DNA of 64,000 nt from assembly GCA_041398665.1 (NCBI GenBank), contig JAWKUH010000003.1, positions 62,001-126,000 on the forward strand, in the 5' to 3' direction. Source of the DNA: Rohdeia sp041398665 (GTDB taxonomy: Bacteria; Planctomycetota; UBA1135; GCA-002686595). Under the pieces are notes generated by a model. That model did no database searches. It was not told where the DNA came from and saw only the letters and a list, made by a program, of their open reading frames with translations. Shown piece by piece: positions 1 through 9,935 of this stretch; within the stretch, counting starts at the first letter, position 1, and the number at the start of each line of letters is the position of its first letter. Position numbers and translations under genes: made by a program.

Positions 1-696
1 GGCCGCCTGTCCGTCGCCGACCTTGCGCATCAGCGGGCCGTTGCCGCTGACGAGGTCGAGCTCGCCGTCGACGTTCGCCGCGTACAGCCGCTCGGCGAGC
101 GCGTGACCCTGCTCGAACCCGAGCTTCTCGTAGAGCACGGCGAGGTGGGTGAGCGTCGTCCCGCTGAGCGGTCGCGCGAGCGCGCCGTGTCCCGCCCAGT
201 CCCCCTCGAGGAGGTCCATGAACCGATCGGGGAGGTGCTCCGGCGTCGCGCCCAGTTCGCGCATGCGGTCCTCGTTGAGGATGATGCAGCGCGCTCGCAT
301 CGCGATCCCGGTCCAGCGGTGCTCGGGGTCGCGGAACCTCTCCGGGATGTCCGCCGCGCTGGGGGAGTCGTACGGCGCGAGGAGCCCCTCGTCGGCGAGC
401 GCGATCGTGTTCGCGATCTCGTTGTTCCAGAAGACGTCGCAGCGCGGCGCGTGCGCCTCCCGCCGGATGTCGTCGACGAGCCCGATCGTCTTGTTCGCCT
501 CGACGTCGAACACCGGGACGATCACGAGATCGGGGTGGTCGTCCTGGAACTTCCGGATGATCCGCTCGGCGTGCTCCTGGTCGACCGCCGTGTAGACGAC
601 GAGATCCGGTTCGGGACCGGAGCAGGAGGGGAGGGCGAGCGAGGTGACGAGAACGAGGAGAGCGGCCGAGAGGCCGCTCGATCCGAGGAGTCGCAT
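1..696 (-). CDS. Iron(III)-type ABC transporter substrate-binding lipoprotein, 3' end cut by window edge
   Basis: The 232 visible codons start at the ATG at 696. A signal peptide ends in a lipobox (LALPSC, Cys about residue 25), so the mature protein should be a lipoprotein. The mature part begins LVVYTAVDQEHAERII and continues VFDVEANKTIGLVDDI and CDVFWNNE. These are typical of family 1 extracellular binding proteins of the FbpA/AfuA/FutA iron group. Such proteins capture ferric iron or another small solute for an ABC permease. No permease or ATPase lies in the window, because the gene runs off its left edge. It is divergent from the aminotransferase, leaving about 210 bp for both promoters. 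The substrate is inferred from family resemblance only. Confidence 0.8.
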   Translation of the reverse strand, partial: MRLLGSSGLSAALLVLVTSLALPSCSGPEPDLVVYTAVDQEHAERIIRKFQDDHPDLVIVPVFDVEANKTIGLVDDIRREAHAPRCDVFWNNEIANTIALADEGLLAPYDSPSAADIPERFRDPEHRWTGIAMRARCIILNEDRMRELGATPEHLPDRFMDLLEGDWAGHGALARPLSGTTLTHLAVLYEKLGFEQGHALAERLYAANVDGELDLVSGNGPLMRKVGDGQAA

Positions 697-909
697 GGGA
701 TACCGCGAGGGACTGGTGGGGCGTCGGGCGGCGCAACCCGCGTGCCGCGCACCCTACCGCACCGCGCGTCGACCCCGTCGTCCGATCGACGGTCGCGTCG
801 TCGCGGGTCGGAGCGCGCCCCGGAATCGTTACGATGGTCCGCCGTTTCGCGAGCGTGGCAGCGGTTGCCGCGTTCGTCCCCGCCGTCCCCGACCGATCGC
901 CGAACGACC

Positions 910-2073
910 GTGCTCCTCGCCCAACGCATGTCCCTGCTCGGGACCGAGACCGCCTTCGACGTCCTCGCCCGCGCCAAGGCCATGCAGAGGGCCGGGCGCG
1001 ACATCGTCAACCTCGGCATCGGCTCGCCGGACTTCCGCACGCCGGAGAACGTGGTCGAGGCCGGCATCCGCGCGCTGCGCGACGGCTACCACTTCTACAC
1101 CCCGGCGAAGGGACTGCCGGAGCTGCGGGAAGCCGTCGCCGAGGAGGTCGAGCGCACGCGCGGCGTCGCGGTCGACCCCGAGAACGTCGTGGTGTGCCCC
1201 GGCGGCAAGCCGACGATGTTCTACGCGATCATGATCTTCGGCGAGCCCGGCGCGGAGATCCTCTACCCGAACCCCGGCTTTCCGATCTACGAGTCGCTGA
1301 TCCGTGCGACCGGCGCGAAGGCCGTCCCGATCGAGCTGCTCGAGGACCGCGGCTTCACCTTCGACGCGGAGTCCGTCCTCGCGAAGATCAACCGCAACAC
1401 GCGGCTCGTGATCGTCAACACGCCGGCGAACCCGACGGGCGGCGTCGTGCCGCGCGAGGAGCTGGAGAAGCTCGCGAAGGGGCTCGAGGACCACCCGCAC
1501 GTCGCGGTGCTCTCCGACGAGATCTACTCGCGCCTGACCTACGACGGCGAGGAGCACGCGAGCCTCCTCCAGTACGAGTCGCTGCGCGACCGACTGATCG
1601 TGCTCGACGGCTGGAGCAAGACCTTCTCGATGACGGGCTGGCGCCTCGGTTGGGGTCTGTGGCCGAAGAGCCTCGTCGGACACGCCGAGCGACTCCAGAT
1701 CAACACGACGTCCTGCCCGAGCGCTCCCGTCCAGGTCGCCGGCGTCGAGGCCCTGCGCGGACCGCAGGACGCGGTCGAGCGCATGCGCGAAGCCTTCGAC
1801 GCGCGCCGCAAGCGGATCGTCGAACTGCTGCGGGACGTCCCGGGCTTCACCTGCGTCCTGCCGAAGGGCGCGTTCTACGCCTTCCCGAACATCACCGGGA
1901 CCGGGAGGAAGTCGTCGGAGCTCCAGGACTTCCTCCTCGAGGAGGCCGGCGTCGCCACCGTCAGCGGGACCGCGTTCGGGCGCTTCGGCGAGGGCTACCT
2001 GCGCTTCAGCTACGCGAGCAGCACCGAGGAGATCGAGAAGGCCGTCGCCCGCGTGCGCGGCGTGCTGGCCTGA
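910..2073 (+). CDS. Class I/II PLP-dependent aminotransferase (aspartate aminotransferase-like)
   Basis: A fold-type I aminotransferase of about 387 residues. I prefer the GTG at 910 because it gives LLAQRMSLLGTETAF, matching the usual N-terminus of this family; an ATG at 928 is the alternative. Visible motifs are NPGFPIYES in the cofactor-binding half, NTPANPTGG, SDEIYSRL and the PLP-lysine motif GWSKTFSMTGWRLGW. The C-terminal RFSYASSTEEI carries the substrate-carboxylate arginine. It should move an amino group between an amino acid and 2-oxoglutarate in the cytoplasm. The amino-acid specificity cannot be read from the sequence. It is followed 91 bp later by threonine aldolase on the same strand. 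Confidence 0.9.
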   Translation: MLLAQRMSLLGTETAFDVLARAKAMQRAGRDIVNLGIGSPDFRTPENVVEAGIRALRDGYHFYTPAKGLPELREAVAEEVERTRGVAVDPENVVVCPGGKPTMFYAIMIFGEPGAEILYPNPGFPIYESLIRATGAKAVPIELLEDRGFTFDAESVLAKINRNTRLVIVNTPANPTGGVVPREELEKLAKGLEDHPHVAVLSDEIYSRLTYDGEEHASLLQYESLRDRLIVLDGWSKTFSMTGWRLGWGLWPKSLVGHAERLQINTTSCPSAPVQVAGVEALRGPQDAVERMREAFDARRKRIVELLRDVPGFTCVLPKGAFYAFPNITGTGRKSSELQDFLLEEAGVATVSGTAFGRFGEGYLRFSYASSTEEIEKAVARVRGVLA

Positions 2074-2164
2074 CGCGGCTCGCGCGTCCTCCGGTCGGCT
2101 CCGCGGGGCCCCGGCGGGGTCTGCGCGGGCGGTTCCGCGGGCCGAGGACGCTACCCTCTGCGCC

Positions 2165-3199
2165 ATGGCGAAGCCTGCGTCCGACTTCCGCAGCGACACC
2201 GTCACCCGACCCTCGCCCCGCATGCGGGCCGCCATGGCGGACGCGGAGGTCGGCGACGACGTGCTCGACGGCGACCCCACGGTCCGCCGCCTCGAGCGCG
2301 CGGCGGCGAAGTGGCTCGGCAAGGAGGCCGCGCTGTTCGTGCCCTCCGGCACGATGGCGAACCAGTGCGCCGTCGCGGTGCACACGCGGCCGGGCGACGA
2401 GGTGATCCTCGCGGCCGACGCGCACATGCTCTCGTTCGAGTCGGGAGCGCTCGGCGCGCTCCACGGCGTCCAGACCGCCACCGTCCAGGGCGCCGCCGGC
2501 GTGCTGACGCGAGAGCAGGTCGAGGCGCGCATCCGCGCGGAGTCCGTCCACTCGCCGCGCACGGGCCTCGTGTGTCTCGAGCAGACCCACATGGCCTCGG
2601 GCGGTCGCGTGATCCCGCTCCAGCGCTTCCACGGGCCCGTCCTCGCCGCGCGCGACAACGGCGTGCCGGTGCACCTCGACGGGGCGCGGCTCGCGAACGC
2701 GGTGGTCGCCTCCGGGGTCCCCGCGTCGCAGTGGGCGCTCCAGGTCGACACGGTGTCGTTGTGCTTCTCGAAGGGGCTCGGTGCGCCGGTCGGATCGGTC
2801 CTCGCGGGGAGCGCCGTGCTGTGTGAACGCGCCAAGCGCTTCCGCAAGCGCTTCGGCGGTTGGATGCGACAGTCCGGCATCCTCGCGGCAGCGGCGCTCG
2901 TCGCGCTCGAGGAGAACGTCGAACGGCTCGCCGTCGACCACGCGCTCGCGCAGCAGCTCGCGGCGCGACTGGACGAACTCGAGTTCCTGTCCTGTCCGGC
3001 CGCTGACGTCGACACGAACATCGTGCTCGTGCGCGTCGACCACCCCGAACTGAGCGCGACCGAGGTCGTCGCGAAGCTCGGCGAGAACGGTGTCAAGGTG
3101 TTGCCGCTCGACGGGCGGACCCTGCGATTCGTCACCCACATGGACGTCGGAGAGGCCGACGTCGAACGCGTCGTGCGCGCGATGCGCGCGCTGATCTGA
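2165..3199 (+). CDS. ltaE: Low-specificity L-threonine aldolase
   Basis: 344 residues, the usual length of fold-type I threonine aldolases. The N-terminus has DFRSDTVTRPSPRMR and AEVGDDVLDGDPTV, both hallmarks of the family. FVPSGTMANQ binds the PLP phosphate, and HLDGARLANAV precedes the PLP lysine in CFSKGLGAPVGS. The enzyme cleaves L-threonine or allo-threonine to glycine and acetaldehyde in the cytoplasm. The window also encodes DeoC, another acetaldehyde-producing aldolase, with an aldehyde dehydrogenase, but 48 kb away. A run of seven C residues follows the stop codon. Confidence 0.93.
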   Translation: MAKPASDFRSDTVTRPSPRMRAAMADAEVGDDVLDGDPTVRRLERAAAKWLGKEAALFVPSGTMANQCAVAVHTRPGDEVILAADAHMLSFESGALGALHGVQTATVQGAAGVLTREQVEARIRAESVHSPRTGLVCLEQTHMASGGRVIPLQRFHGPVLAARDNGVPVHLDGARLANAVVASGVPASQWALQVDTVSLCFSKGLGAPVGSVLAGSAVLCERAKRFRKRFGGWMRQSGILAAAALVALEENVERLAVDHALAQQLAARLDELEFLSCPAADVDTNIVLVRVDHPELSATEVVAKLGENGVKVLPLDGRTLRFVTHMDVGEADVERVVRAMRALI

Positions 3200-3247
3200 C
3201 CCCCCCCGGTCCGCGTCGACGACGGACCCGAGAACGAGCCCGAACCG

Positions 3248-4609
3248 ATGGGAATCTTCAAGGCCTACGACATCCGCGGCACCGTGCCGGACCAGCTCGA
3301 CGAGGAACTCGGGCGCCGCATCGGTCGATCGTTCGCGCGCCTCCTCGGCGCGAAGCGCCTCGTGGTCGGGCAGGACATGCGCACGCACTCGCCGGGGATC
3401 GCGGACGCCGTGAGCGCCGGGATCCGGGACGAGGGCTGCGACGTCGTCCGGCTCGGCCTGGCGTCGACGCCGATGACGTACTACGCCATCGGGTCGATCG
3501 ACTGCGACGGCGGGTTGTGCGTCACGGCGAGCCACAATCCCGGCCAGTACAACGGCATGAAGCTGTGCGGTCGGGGAGCGACGCCGATCAGCCGCGACAA
3601 CGGCATCGCCGACATCGAACGCATGTGCGGGGAGGCCCAGCCGGCACCGGTCGCGGAGCGCGGCGGCGAGGAACGCGTCGACCTCCTCGCGGCGTACGCC
3701 GACCACGTCGCGGGCTTCGCGCGTATCGGGCGTCCCGTCTCGCTCGCGATCGACGCCGGCAACGGTATGGCGGGCCACACGCTGCCCTCGATCCTCGAGC
3801 GCCTCCCGCAGGTCGAGTCGCACGCCGTGCTGATGGAGCCGGACGGGCGCTTCCCCGTCCACGAGGCGAACCCGCTCAAGGAGGAGAACCTCGACCTCGT
3901 GCGCGAGGTCGTGCGCGAGCACGGCACGCGCCTCGGCGTCGCTTTCGACGGTGACGCGGACCGATGCTGCTTCGTCGACGAGCAGGGGGCGACGCTCACC
4001 GCCGACCTCATGACCGCTCTGATCGCGCGCCAGCTCCTCGCCGAGCGCGGGCCGCACCCGATCCTCTACGACCTGCGTTCGTCGTGGGTCGTCAAGGAGG
4101 AGATCGCGAAGGCCGGCGGCGAACCGATCCGCGAACGCGTGGGTCACTCCTTCATCAAGGCGACCATGCGCAAGCGCGGCGCGCTCTTCGGCGGCGAGCT
4201 CTCCGGGCACTTCTACTTCCGCGAGAACTTCACGACGGACTCCGGAGTCATCGCGATGGTCACGGCGCTCTCCGTTCTCGACGCTCCGGCGAACCGCGGC
4301 CGTGCGCTGAGCGAGATCGCCGCCGACCTGCGGCGCTACCACGCGACAGGCGAGATCAACTTCGAGGTCGAGGACAAGGACGCCGCGATCGCCGAGATCC
4401 GGTCGAAGTACGCCGACGGGAAGCAGGACGACCTCGACGGGATCACGGTCGAGTTCGGCGGCCTCGGCGACGACGACTGGTGGTGGTTCAACGTCCGCGC
4501 GTCGAACACGGAACCGCTGCTGCGCCTCAACCTGGAGGCGCGTCGCGCCGAGACGCGCGACCGACGGCGCGACGAGTTGATCCGCTTGCTGGGACACCCC
4601 GCGGAGTGA
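3248..4609 (+). CDS. Phosphomannomutase/phosphoglucomutase
   Basis: 453 residues of the alpha-D-phosphohexomutase family. The N-terminus GIFKAYDIRGTVP is typical of ManB/AlgC enzymes. The phosphoserine loop is TASHNPGQYNGMK, the metal-binding loop is AFDGDADRCCF, and the C-terminal phosphate-binding loop is ASNTEPLLRLNLEA. It interconverts hexose 1- and 6-phosphates for cell-envelope or nucleotide-sugar synthesis. Mannose versus glucose preference is not decidable here. It leads a run of four same-strand genes with short spacers or overlaps (to 8167), though those products share no obvious pathway. Confidence 0.93.
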   Translation: MGIFKAYDIRGTVPDQLDEELGRRIGRSFARLLGAKRLVVGQDMRTHSPGIADAVSAGIRDEGCDVVRLGLASTPMTYYAIGSIDCDGGLCVTASHNPGQYNGMKLCGRGATPISRDNGIADIERMCGEAQPAPVAERGGEERVDLLAAYADHVAGFARIGRPVSLAIDAGNGMAGHTLPSILERLPQVESHAVLMEPDGRFPVHEANPLKEENLDLVREVVREHGTRLGVAFDGDADRCCFVDEQGATLTADLMTALIARQLLAERGPHPILYDLRSSWVVKEEIAKAGGEPIRERVGHSFIKATMRKRGALFGGELSGHFYFRENFTTDSGVIAMVTALSVLDAPANRGRALSEIAADLRRYHATGEINFEVEDKDAAIAEIRSKYADGKQDDLDGITVEFGGLGDDDWWWFNVRASNTEPLLRLNLEARRAETRDRRRDELIRLLGHPAE

Positions 4610-4619
4610 AGCCTTGGTG

Positions 4620-6482
4620 ATGCTCGTCACGAAGTACGTCGTCCGGGTGCTCGCACCGTTCGCCCTCGTCGCCGGCGCGGCGATCGGGTTCGACGCTTCG
4701 TGGAGCTCGACAGCGTCGCCCGTCGCCGCCCAGGACGGGGACGCGGACGTGGAAGCCTGGCGCGAAGCCGTCGCGCGCGACCGTCTGCTCTCCTTCGACG
4801 TGCCGGGCGGCCTCGATCCCGCGATCGTGGCGACGGCGCGCGACGAGAAGGTGCGTGGACTCGCGGCGATCGCGCTCGCCGGCGGCGGGGTCCCGAACGC
4901 GGCGGCTCGGCTCACGGCGCTCGCGCGGGACGCTTCGCCCGCGCTCTACCCGCGGGTCGTGATCGCCCTCGCGTCGCTGCCCGACCCGCCGATCGACACG
5001 ATCCTCGAGCTCGCGCGGCGCGTCGACGCGGCGACGGCCGAGATCGTGGTGGCGCTGCTCGCGCTCTCCGACGATCCGAAGGTCCGCACCGGCATCGCGC
5101 CGTATGCCGAACCGGGCAAGGCGCTCGAACCGACGATCACGGCGGCGCGTGCCTTCGCCGCCGATCCCGAGAACGCGCCGCCCGTGACGGCGCTCCTGCC
5201 GTACTTCGACATGCGCTACGAGGCGGCGCAGCGGTTCGGTCGGGTCGGCGGCGAGCCCTGGCGCGCGCGACGGCTGCGGCAGCTCGGGAACGACGAACGT
5301 TGGCTCGCCGACGTCGTGCTCCCCCTGGGGGCGTCGGTCGAACGACCCTGGACGCGCGACCACCTGTTCGAGGCGCTGCTCGACGGTCGCTCCGAGTTCG
5401 TCCACGACGCGGCGGTCGAGCATCTCGCCGCGGAGCTCGTCCAACTCGTCTCGACGAGCGTGTGGACCCCGGCCGACGAGGAGGGCTGGCACTCCTTGCT
5501 CGACGCCGTGATCGACTCGCCCGACACGATCGCGTTCTCCGCGATCCTCTCGCGCGCGAGGCTCGACGACGTCCCGGAGTCCGTGCGTCGTCGCGCGGCG
5601 TGCGCGCTCTTCGCCGTCGGCCTCGCCGAGCAGAGCGACCAGACCGTGCGCGACCTCCTGGCGTCCGACGACGCTTCCGAGAAGTTGCTCGCCCTGCGCG
5701 CCGTCGCCGACGGCCCGCTGGTCGAGGGCACCGAGTTCTTCGACGAGTACCTCGACGACCCCGACGTCCGGATCCGAGCGGTCGCGTCGGTGGCCGTGCT
5801 GTTCCGAGCACCGGGCACCGCGGGCGACTCCGTGAGGGCCTCGCTCGTGAAGGACGCCGTGTTCCGCTCGGCGGTCGTGGACGAGCTGCTGCGGCGCTCC
5901 GACGTCCCGAGCGCGAGCGCCTACCTCTCGGTCGCGTCCGGCCTCGGCGGCCTTTCGATCGAGCAGCAACTCAGGATCGGAGCCGTCCTGCTCCGCGGCG
6001 GTTCGGTCAACGCCCTTCCCGGCGTGACGAAGCTCTTCGACGCGGGCGCCGACGGCCCCGGTGCCGGTGAGGCGCTCGAGGCATACGCCCGCGTCGATCC
6101 GGTCGGAGGGACTCGCTTCGCCGTCGAAGCGCTGCTGTTCGGCGCGGACCGCGACCTGACCATCGCGGCGGGCCGCATCCTCGTCCGCGACCGTCACGTC
6201 CTCGGCCAGGCGCTGCTCCGCAGGGCGATCTGGATGCGCGACCCGGCGGTGTGTCAGCTCGCCGCCGCCTTCCTCGTCGACACCGAGGGGCTCTCGGCGC
6301 TCGAGACCGAAGCGGCCTTCGCGCCGCTCGACGCGGTCGAGTCCGACCTCAGGCGCGTCGGAGTCGCCATCGGCGAGTGGGGCGGCTACGGCGCGGTCGA
6401 ACGCCTCGCGAGCACGCGGTCGTTGCGCGACCCCGTGCTCCAGGGCGCGTGCCTCGGAGCCTTCGCCTCGCGGACACGATGA
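4620..6482 (+). CDS. Secreted HEAT-repeat-like protein of unknown function
   Basis: About 620 residues from the ATG at 4620; in-frame TTG (4614) and GTG (4617) just upstream are alternatives. A hydrophobic leader (LAPFALVAGAAIGF) and a likely cleavage near residue 40 suggest export. The rest is a long run of helical Ala/Leu/Asp/Arg-rich segments such as EKVRGLAAIALAG, SEKLLALRAVADG and DVRIRAVASVAVLF. These are typical of HEAT/armadillo-type repeats, which serve as protein-binding scaffolds. No catalytic motif is visible. The stop codon overlaps the start of the SAM hydrolase gene (ATGA), so the two are probably co-translated. Confidence 0.7.
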   Translation: MLVTKYVVRVLAPFALVAGAAIGFDASWSSTASPVAAQDGDADVEAWREAVARDRLLSFDVPGGLDPAIVATARDEKVRGLAAIALAGGGVPNAAARLTALARDASPALYPRVVIALASLPDPPIDTILELARRVDAATAEIVVALLALSDDPKVRTGIAPYAEPGKALEPTITAARAFAADPENAPPVTALLPYFDMRYEAAQRFGRVGGEPWRARRLRQLGNDERWLADVVLPLGASVERPWTRDHLFEALLDGRSEFVHDAAVEHLAAELVQLVSTSVWTPADEEGWHSLLDAVIDSPDTIAFSAILSRARLDDVPESVRRRAACALFAVGLAEQSDQTVRDLLASDDASEKLLALRAVADGPLVEGTEFFDEYLDDPDVRIRAVASVAVLFRAPGTAGDSVRASLVKDAVFRSAVVDELLRRSDVPSASAYLSVASGLGGLSIEQQLRIGAVLLRGGSVNALPGVTKLFDAGADGPGAGEALEAYARVDPVGGTRFAVEALLFGADRDLTIAAGRILVRDRHVLGQALLRRAIWMRDPAVCQLAAAFLVDTEGLSALETEAAFAPLDAVESDLRRVGVAIGEWGGYGAVERLASTRSLRDPVLQGACLGAFASRTR

Positions 6483-7255
6483 GGAGCGGGATCGTCACGC
6501 TGCTCACCGACTTCGGCGTGCAGGAGGCCTACGTCGGCGTGATGAAGGGCGTGCTCCACGCGCGTTCGAGCGCACTCCGAGCCGTCGTCGACCTCACGCA
6601 CGAGGTCGCACCGCAGGACGTCGAGCAGGCGCGCTTCCACCTCGAGAACGCGTGGCACTGGTTCCCGGAGGGCTCGGTGCACGTCGTCGTCGTCGACCCA
6701 GGCGTCGGCACCGACCGCGCGATCGCCGTGGCGGAGCACGGCGGACACGTGTTCGTCGCACCGGACAACGGGCTGATGCGGACGCTGCTCGATCCGACGG
6801 ACGAGGTGCACCGACTCGACCTCTCGCGCTACCCGGTCCCGAGCGCGACCTTCCACGGGCGCGACCTGTTCGCTCCCGCCGCCGCCGAACTCGTCGACGG
6901 CGCGCGTCCCCGCGACCTCGGTCCGAGGATCGAGCTCGAACTCGCGCCGGAACGCCGGAACGAGGCCGCCGCGGACGGCTCCGTCGCGGGGCGCGTCGTC
7001 CACGTCGACCGTTTCGGCAACCTGATCACGGACATCGCCGCGAGCGTCGTCGGCGCCGATCCCGCGCGCTGCATCGCCGAGATCGCCGGTCTCCGCGTCC
7101 GGATGGTCGCCGCCTACGGTGCCGCGGAGCCGGGCGACTTGCTCGCTCTGGTAGATTCCTACGGCGCGGTGGAGATCGCCGTGCGCGACGGGGACGCCGC
7201 GCGGCGACTCGGTGTGGGGCGCGGAGCCCCCGTGAAACTCGTACTCGAACCATGA
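6479..7255 (+). CDS. SAM hydroxide adenosyltransferase (DUF62 / SAM hydrolase family)
   Basis: 258 residues, the normal size for this family. Conserved segments are IVTLLTDFGVQEAYVGVMKG at the N-terminus, DLTHEVAPQDVEQARFHL, HVVVVDPGVGT and FVAPDNGLM. A second domain has DRFGNLITDI. Characterised members split S-adenosylmethionine to adenosine and methionine with water as nucleophile. Related halogenases use chloride or fluoride, but the halogenase-specific insertion is not evident to me. The start at 6479 overlaps the preceding stop, and the stop overlaps the arginase start (ATGA at 7252), so expression is probably coupled to both. Confidence 0.88.
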   Translation: MRSGIVTLLTDFGVQEAYVGVMKGVLHARSSALRAVVDLTHEVAPQDVEQARFHLENAWHWFPEGSVHVVVVDPGVGTDRAIAVAEHGGHVFVAPDNGLMRTLLDPTDEVHRLDLSRYPVPSATFHGRDLFAPAAAELVDGARPRDLGPRIELELAPERRNEAAADGSVAGRVVHVDRFGNLITDIAASVVGADPARCIAEIAGLRVRMVAAYGAAEPGDLLALVDSYGAVEIAVRDGDAARRLGVGRGAPVKLVLEP

Positions 7256-8167
7256 TCCTCGACCGAACCGTCGCGCTGATCGGCGCACCGCTCGACCTCG
7301 GCGGCGTGCACCCCGGCACGGGACTCGGTCCCGCCGCGGTGCGCCTCGCGGGCATCGAGAGGAAGCTGGCGCGGCTCGGCCTCACCGTCGTCGACAAGGG
7401 CGACGTGCCCGTTCCCCATCCCTCGGTGCGTCCTGCGCCGGACGACCACGCCAAGAACGTCGAGGCGATCTCCGCGCACTGCGCGGCGCTGCGCGACGCC
7501 GTCCTCACGGCGCACCGCGAGGGTCACCTCCCGCTCGTGATCGGCGGCGACCACGCCGTCGCCGCCGGGACGATCGCCGGGACGACGCGCCACTTCCGCG
7601 AGCAGGACAAGAAGCTCGGCCTGCTGTGGTTCGACGCGCACGGCGACATGAACACGCCGGTCGTCGCCGTCGGGCAACCTCCACGGCATGCCGCTCGCGA
7701 GCAGCCTCGGCCGCGGGCCGAAGCAGCTCGTCGAACTCGCGGGCGCCGTCCCCATGGTCGACGTGCGGCGCGCGGCGCTGGTCGGCGTCCACGAACTCGA
7801 TCCGGGCGAGCGAGCACTCATCAAGGAACTCGGTCTGCGCTGCTACACCATGCGCGAGATCGACATGATGGGCATGCAGCGCGTGATCGAGGAGGCGCTC
7901 GAGATCGTGTGCGACGGGACCGACGGCTTCCACCTCTCCTTCGACGTCGACGGCTGCGACGTGGCGTACGCACCGGGCACGGGGACGGTCGTCCCGGGCG
8001 GTGCGACGTTCCGCGAGTCGCACCTGTTCATGGAGAACGTCGCGGACAGCGGCAGGCTCGTGTCCCTCGAGATGGTCGAGATCAATCCGCTCCTCGACAT
8101 CCGCAACACGACGGCGGAGCTCGCCGTCGGACTCGTCGAGTCCGCGCTCGGCAAGCTCGTCATCTGA
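7252..8167 (+). CDS. rocF: Arginase, interrupted by one frameshift
   Basis: Two adjoining frames together make one complete arginase of about 305 residues. The first frame carries GAPLDLGGVHPGTGLGP, VIGGDHAVAAGT and WFDAHGDMNTP, with manganese ligands in GGDH and DAHGD. After about 7670 the protein continues one frame over as PSGNLHGMPLASSLG, SFDVDGCDVAYAPGTGT and SLEMVEINPLLD. Two missing bases (or one extra) after the codons for NTP explain the shift. Everything else is intact, so a sequencing indel is more likely than decay. The enzyme hydrolyses arginine to ornithine and urea. It sits at the end of the four-gene run and converges on the next gene with a 3-nt gap. Confidence 0.88.
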
Positions 8168-8170
8168 GGT

Positions 8171-9918
8171 TCAGTCGGTCCCGACGTGGCGCACGACGAG
8201 CGGCCAGCCCGCGCGCGTCGTCGCGGCCGGCGCCGTCGTCGAGCGTCCCGACCGGCGATCCGTCCGCGGCGAAGCAGTTCGTACGTCCCCGCCGCACGAT
8301 CGACGAGTCGGGCCTCGAGCAGGCGCAGCGCCGCGCGCTCCTCCGGCGTCCGCGCGGCGGCGACGGCGGCGCCGTACCACGCCCCGTCCGGCGCTCGCGA
8401 CCACGACTGGACGAGCGCCGCGCCGTTCGTCGACTCGAAGCGCGCGGGAGGCGGCGCGACGCCCGCCTCGCGCACGACGCGGCGCAGCTCCGCGGCGAGG
8501 CGCGCCGCGCGCGGCGACGCGACGTCACGCGTCAGCGCGTGCGCGGCGAGACCGGACGGCGCGCGGACGACGCGCTCGAGCCCGAGACTCCGCACGTCGT
8601 CGAGGAGCACCGTCCCGCCGCGCGCGACGTGCGCCTCGAGCCGGCGGAGGACGCGCTCGTCGCCGAGGTCGAGACCGGTGGCGACGACGACGGGGAAGCG
8701 CGAACTCGCGGCGGGATCGTCGAGCTCCGCGACCGCGAGCGCGCCCGGGAGCAGCCCGGCGTCCTCGAGTGCGACGCGCCACTGCTCGCGTCGCGCGAAC
8801 GCGCTCCCGTGCTCGGTCTCGAACCCGGCGAGTCGACGAGGCCACGTGAGTCGCTGGCGCCGCGCGCACAGGAGCCAGCTCCGCGCGTCCGAGCGTTCGT
8901 CGACGAGGATCGCGACGCCGGACGGACCCGCACCGACGCCTCGTCGGGAGCTTCGCAGCGCTCGCGCGGCCCCGAGCGCCGCGAGCAACTCGTCGCGCGC
9001 GTCGGGTCGCGCGTCGAGGTCGCCCCGCGACCACAGCACCGCACCGTCGCCGCCGCGCACGACGTGTTCGAAGAGCTGCTGCGCGCAGGCGGCCGGCGAC
9101 TCCGTGAAGACCGTGCGCAACACGCTCGTCGAGGGCGGCGCGATCGAGGCGACCCCGATCGCGGCGAGCCCGACGTCGTAGGGCTCGAGCACCTCGAAGC
9201 GGTCGACGAGTTCGCGCGGCGCGAGGCCGCCCCACGGCGTGCGTGCGCCGACGCCGAGCAGCGCGACGCGCACCTCGGGCGACGCCGTACGCGCGGCTCC
9301 CGCGAACGCGTCGAGCGCGTCGAGCAGCGCACCCTGCTCGCTCCGCCGCGCCGCGAGGAACGCCTCGACGTCGGGCCCGTCGAGGATCCCGAGCAGCTCG
9401 TCCGTCGGCGAACCTCCGCGTCCGCCGAGGTCGAGCGGGTCGCCAAACGGCGTCGTCGAGACCTCGTCGCCGAGCGAGACGAAGTCGGCGCCGGGCGACG
9501 CCGCCACGACGGACCGCACGCGTTCGCACTGCGCCGTCACGACGTCGCCGTCCGCGAGGCCGACGGGCCGCCGCGGCAGCGCCTCGCCGCGCCGTGTGAG
9601 CCAGGTCGCGTGCTCCTCGGCCGTCGCCGAGCGATCGACGTGCAGCACGTCGCGTCGCACGGCGTGGCCGACGTAGATCCGCGCGCGCTCCGCTCCGGTG
9701 GGCACGAGACCGGACTCGGCCGCGACGCCGCCGACGCGCTCCACGAGCGACGCCGGAACGTCGTCCGCGATGCGCGCCTCGCACCACAGGTAGGCCGGGT
9801 AGGCGTCGAACGGACCCGTCGCGCCCTGGGGTGTGGGCACGTCGACGACGCGGTCCCGACCGCCGCAACCCGCGGCGAGGGCGAGCATCGACGCGGCGAG
9901 GATCCGCGTGGCGCGCAC
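8171..9918 (-). CDS. Secreted lipoprotein, possibly glycoside-hydrolase-like, with two 3' frameshifts
   Basis: Starts at a GTG (9918) giving RATRILAASMLALAAGCGG, a signal peptide with lipobox LAAGC. The body of about 580 residues has alternating strand/helix character. The C-terminal third reads GVAILVDERSDARSW, VVVATGLDLGDERVL and AHVARGGTVLLDD. This resembles the glutamine-amidotransferase-like domain that follows the barrel of GH42-type beta-galactosidases. That comparison is tentative. The last 35 codons need two frame changes (near 8270 and 8212) to reach the natural-looking end WPLVVRHVGTD before the TGA at 8171. It follows the SLC13 permease gene by 17 bp and may be co-transcribed with it. 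Confidence 0.55.
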
Positions 9919-9935
9919 GGCTCCGGCGCCCGCGC

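Noticed and set aside
3199..3210. Run of seven C after the threonine aldolase stop as a terminator
   Set aside because: There is no stem next to it; a C-run alone does not support termination.
7660..7690. Programmed ribosomal frameshift in arginase
   Set aside because: No slippery heptamer or downstream structure is evident, and many unrelated genes in the window have similar shifts, so sequencing indels are simpler.
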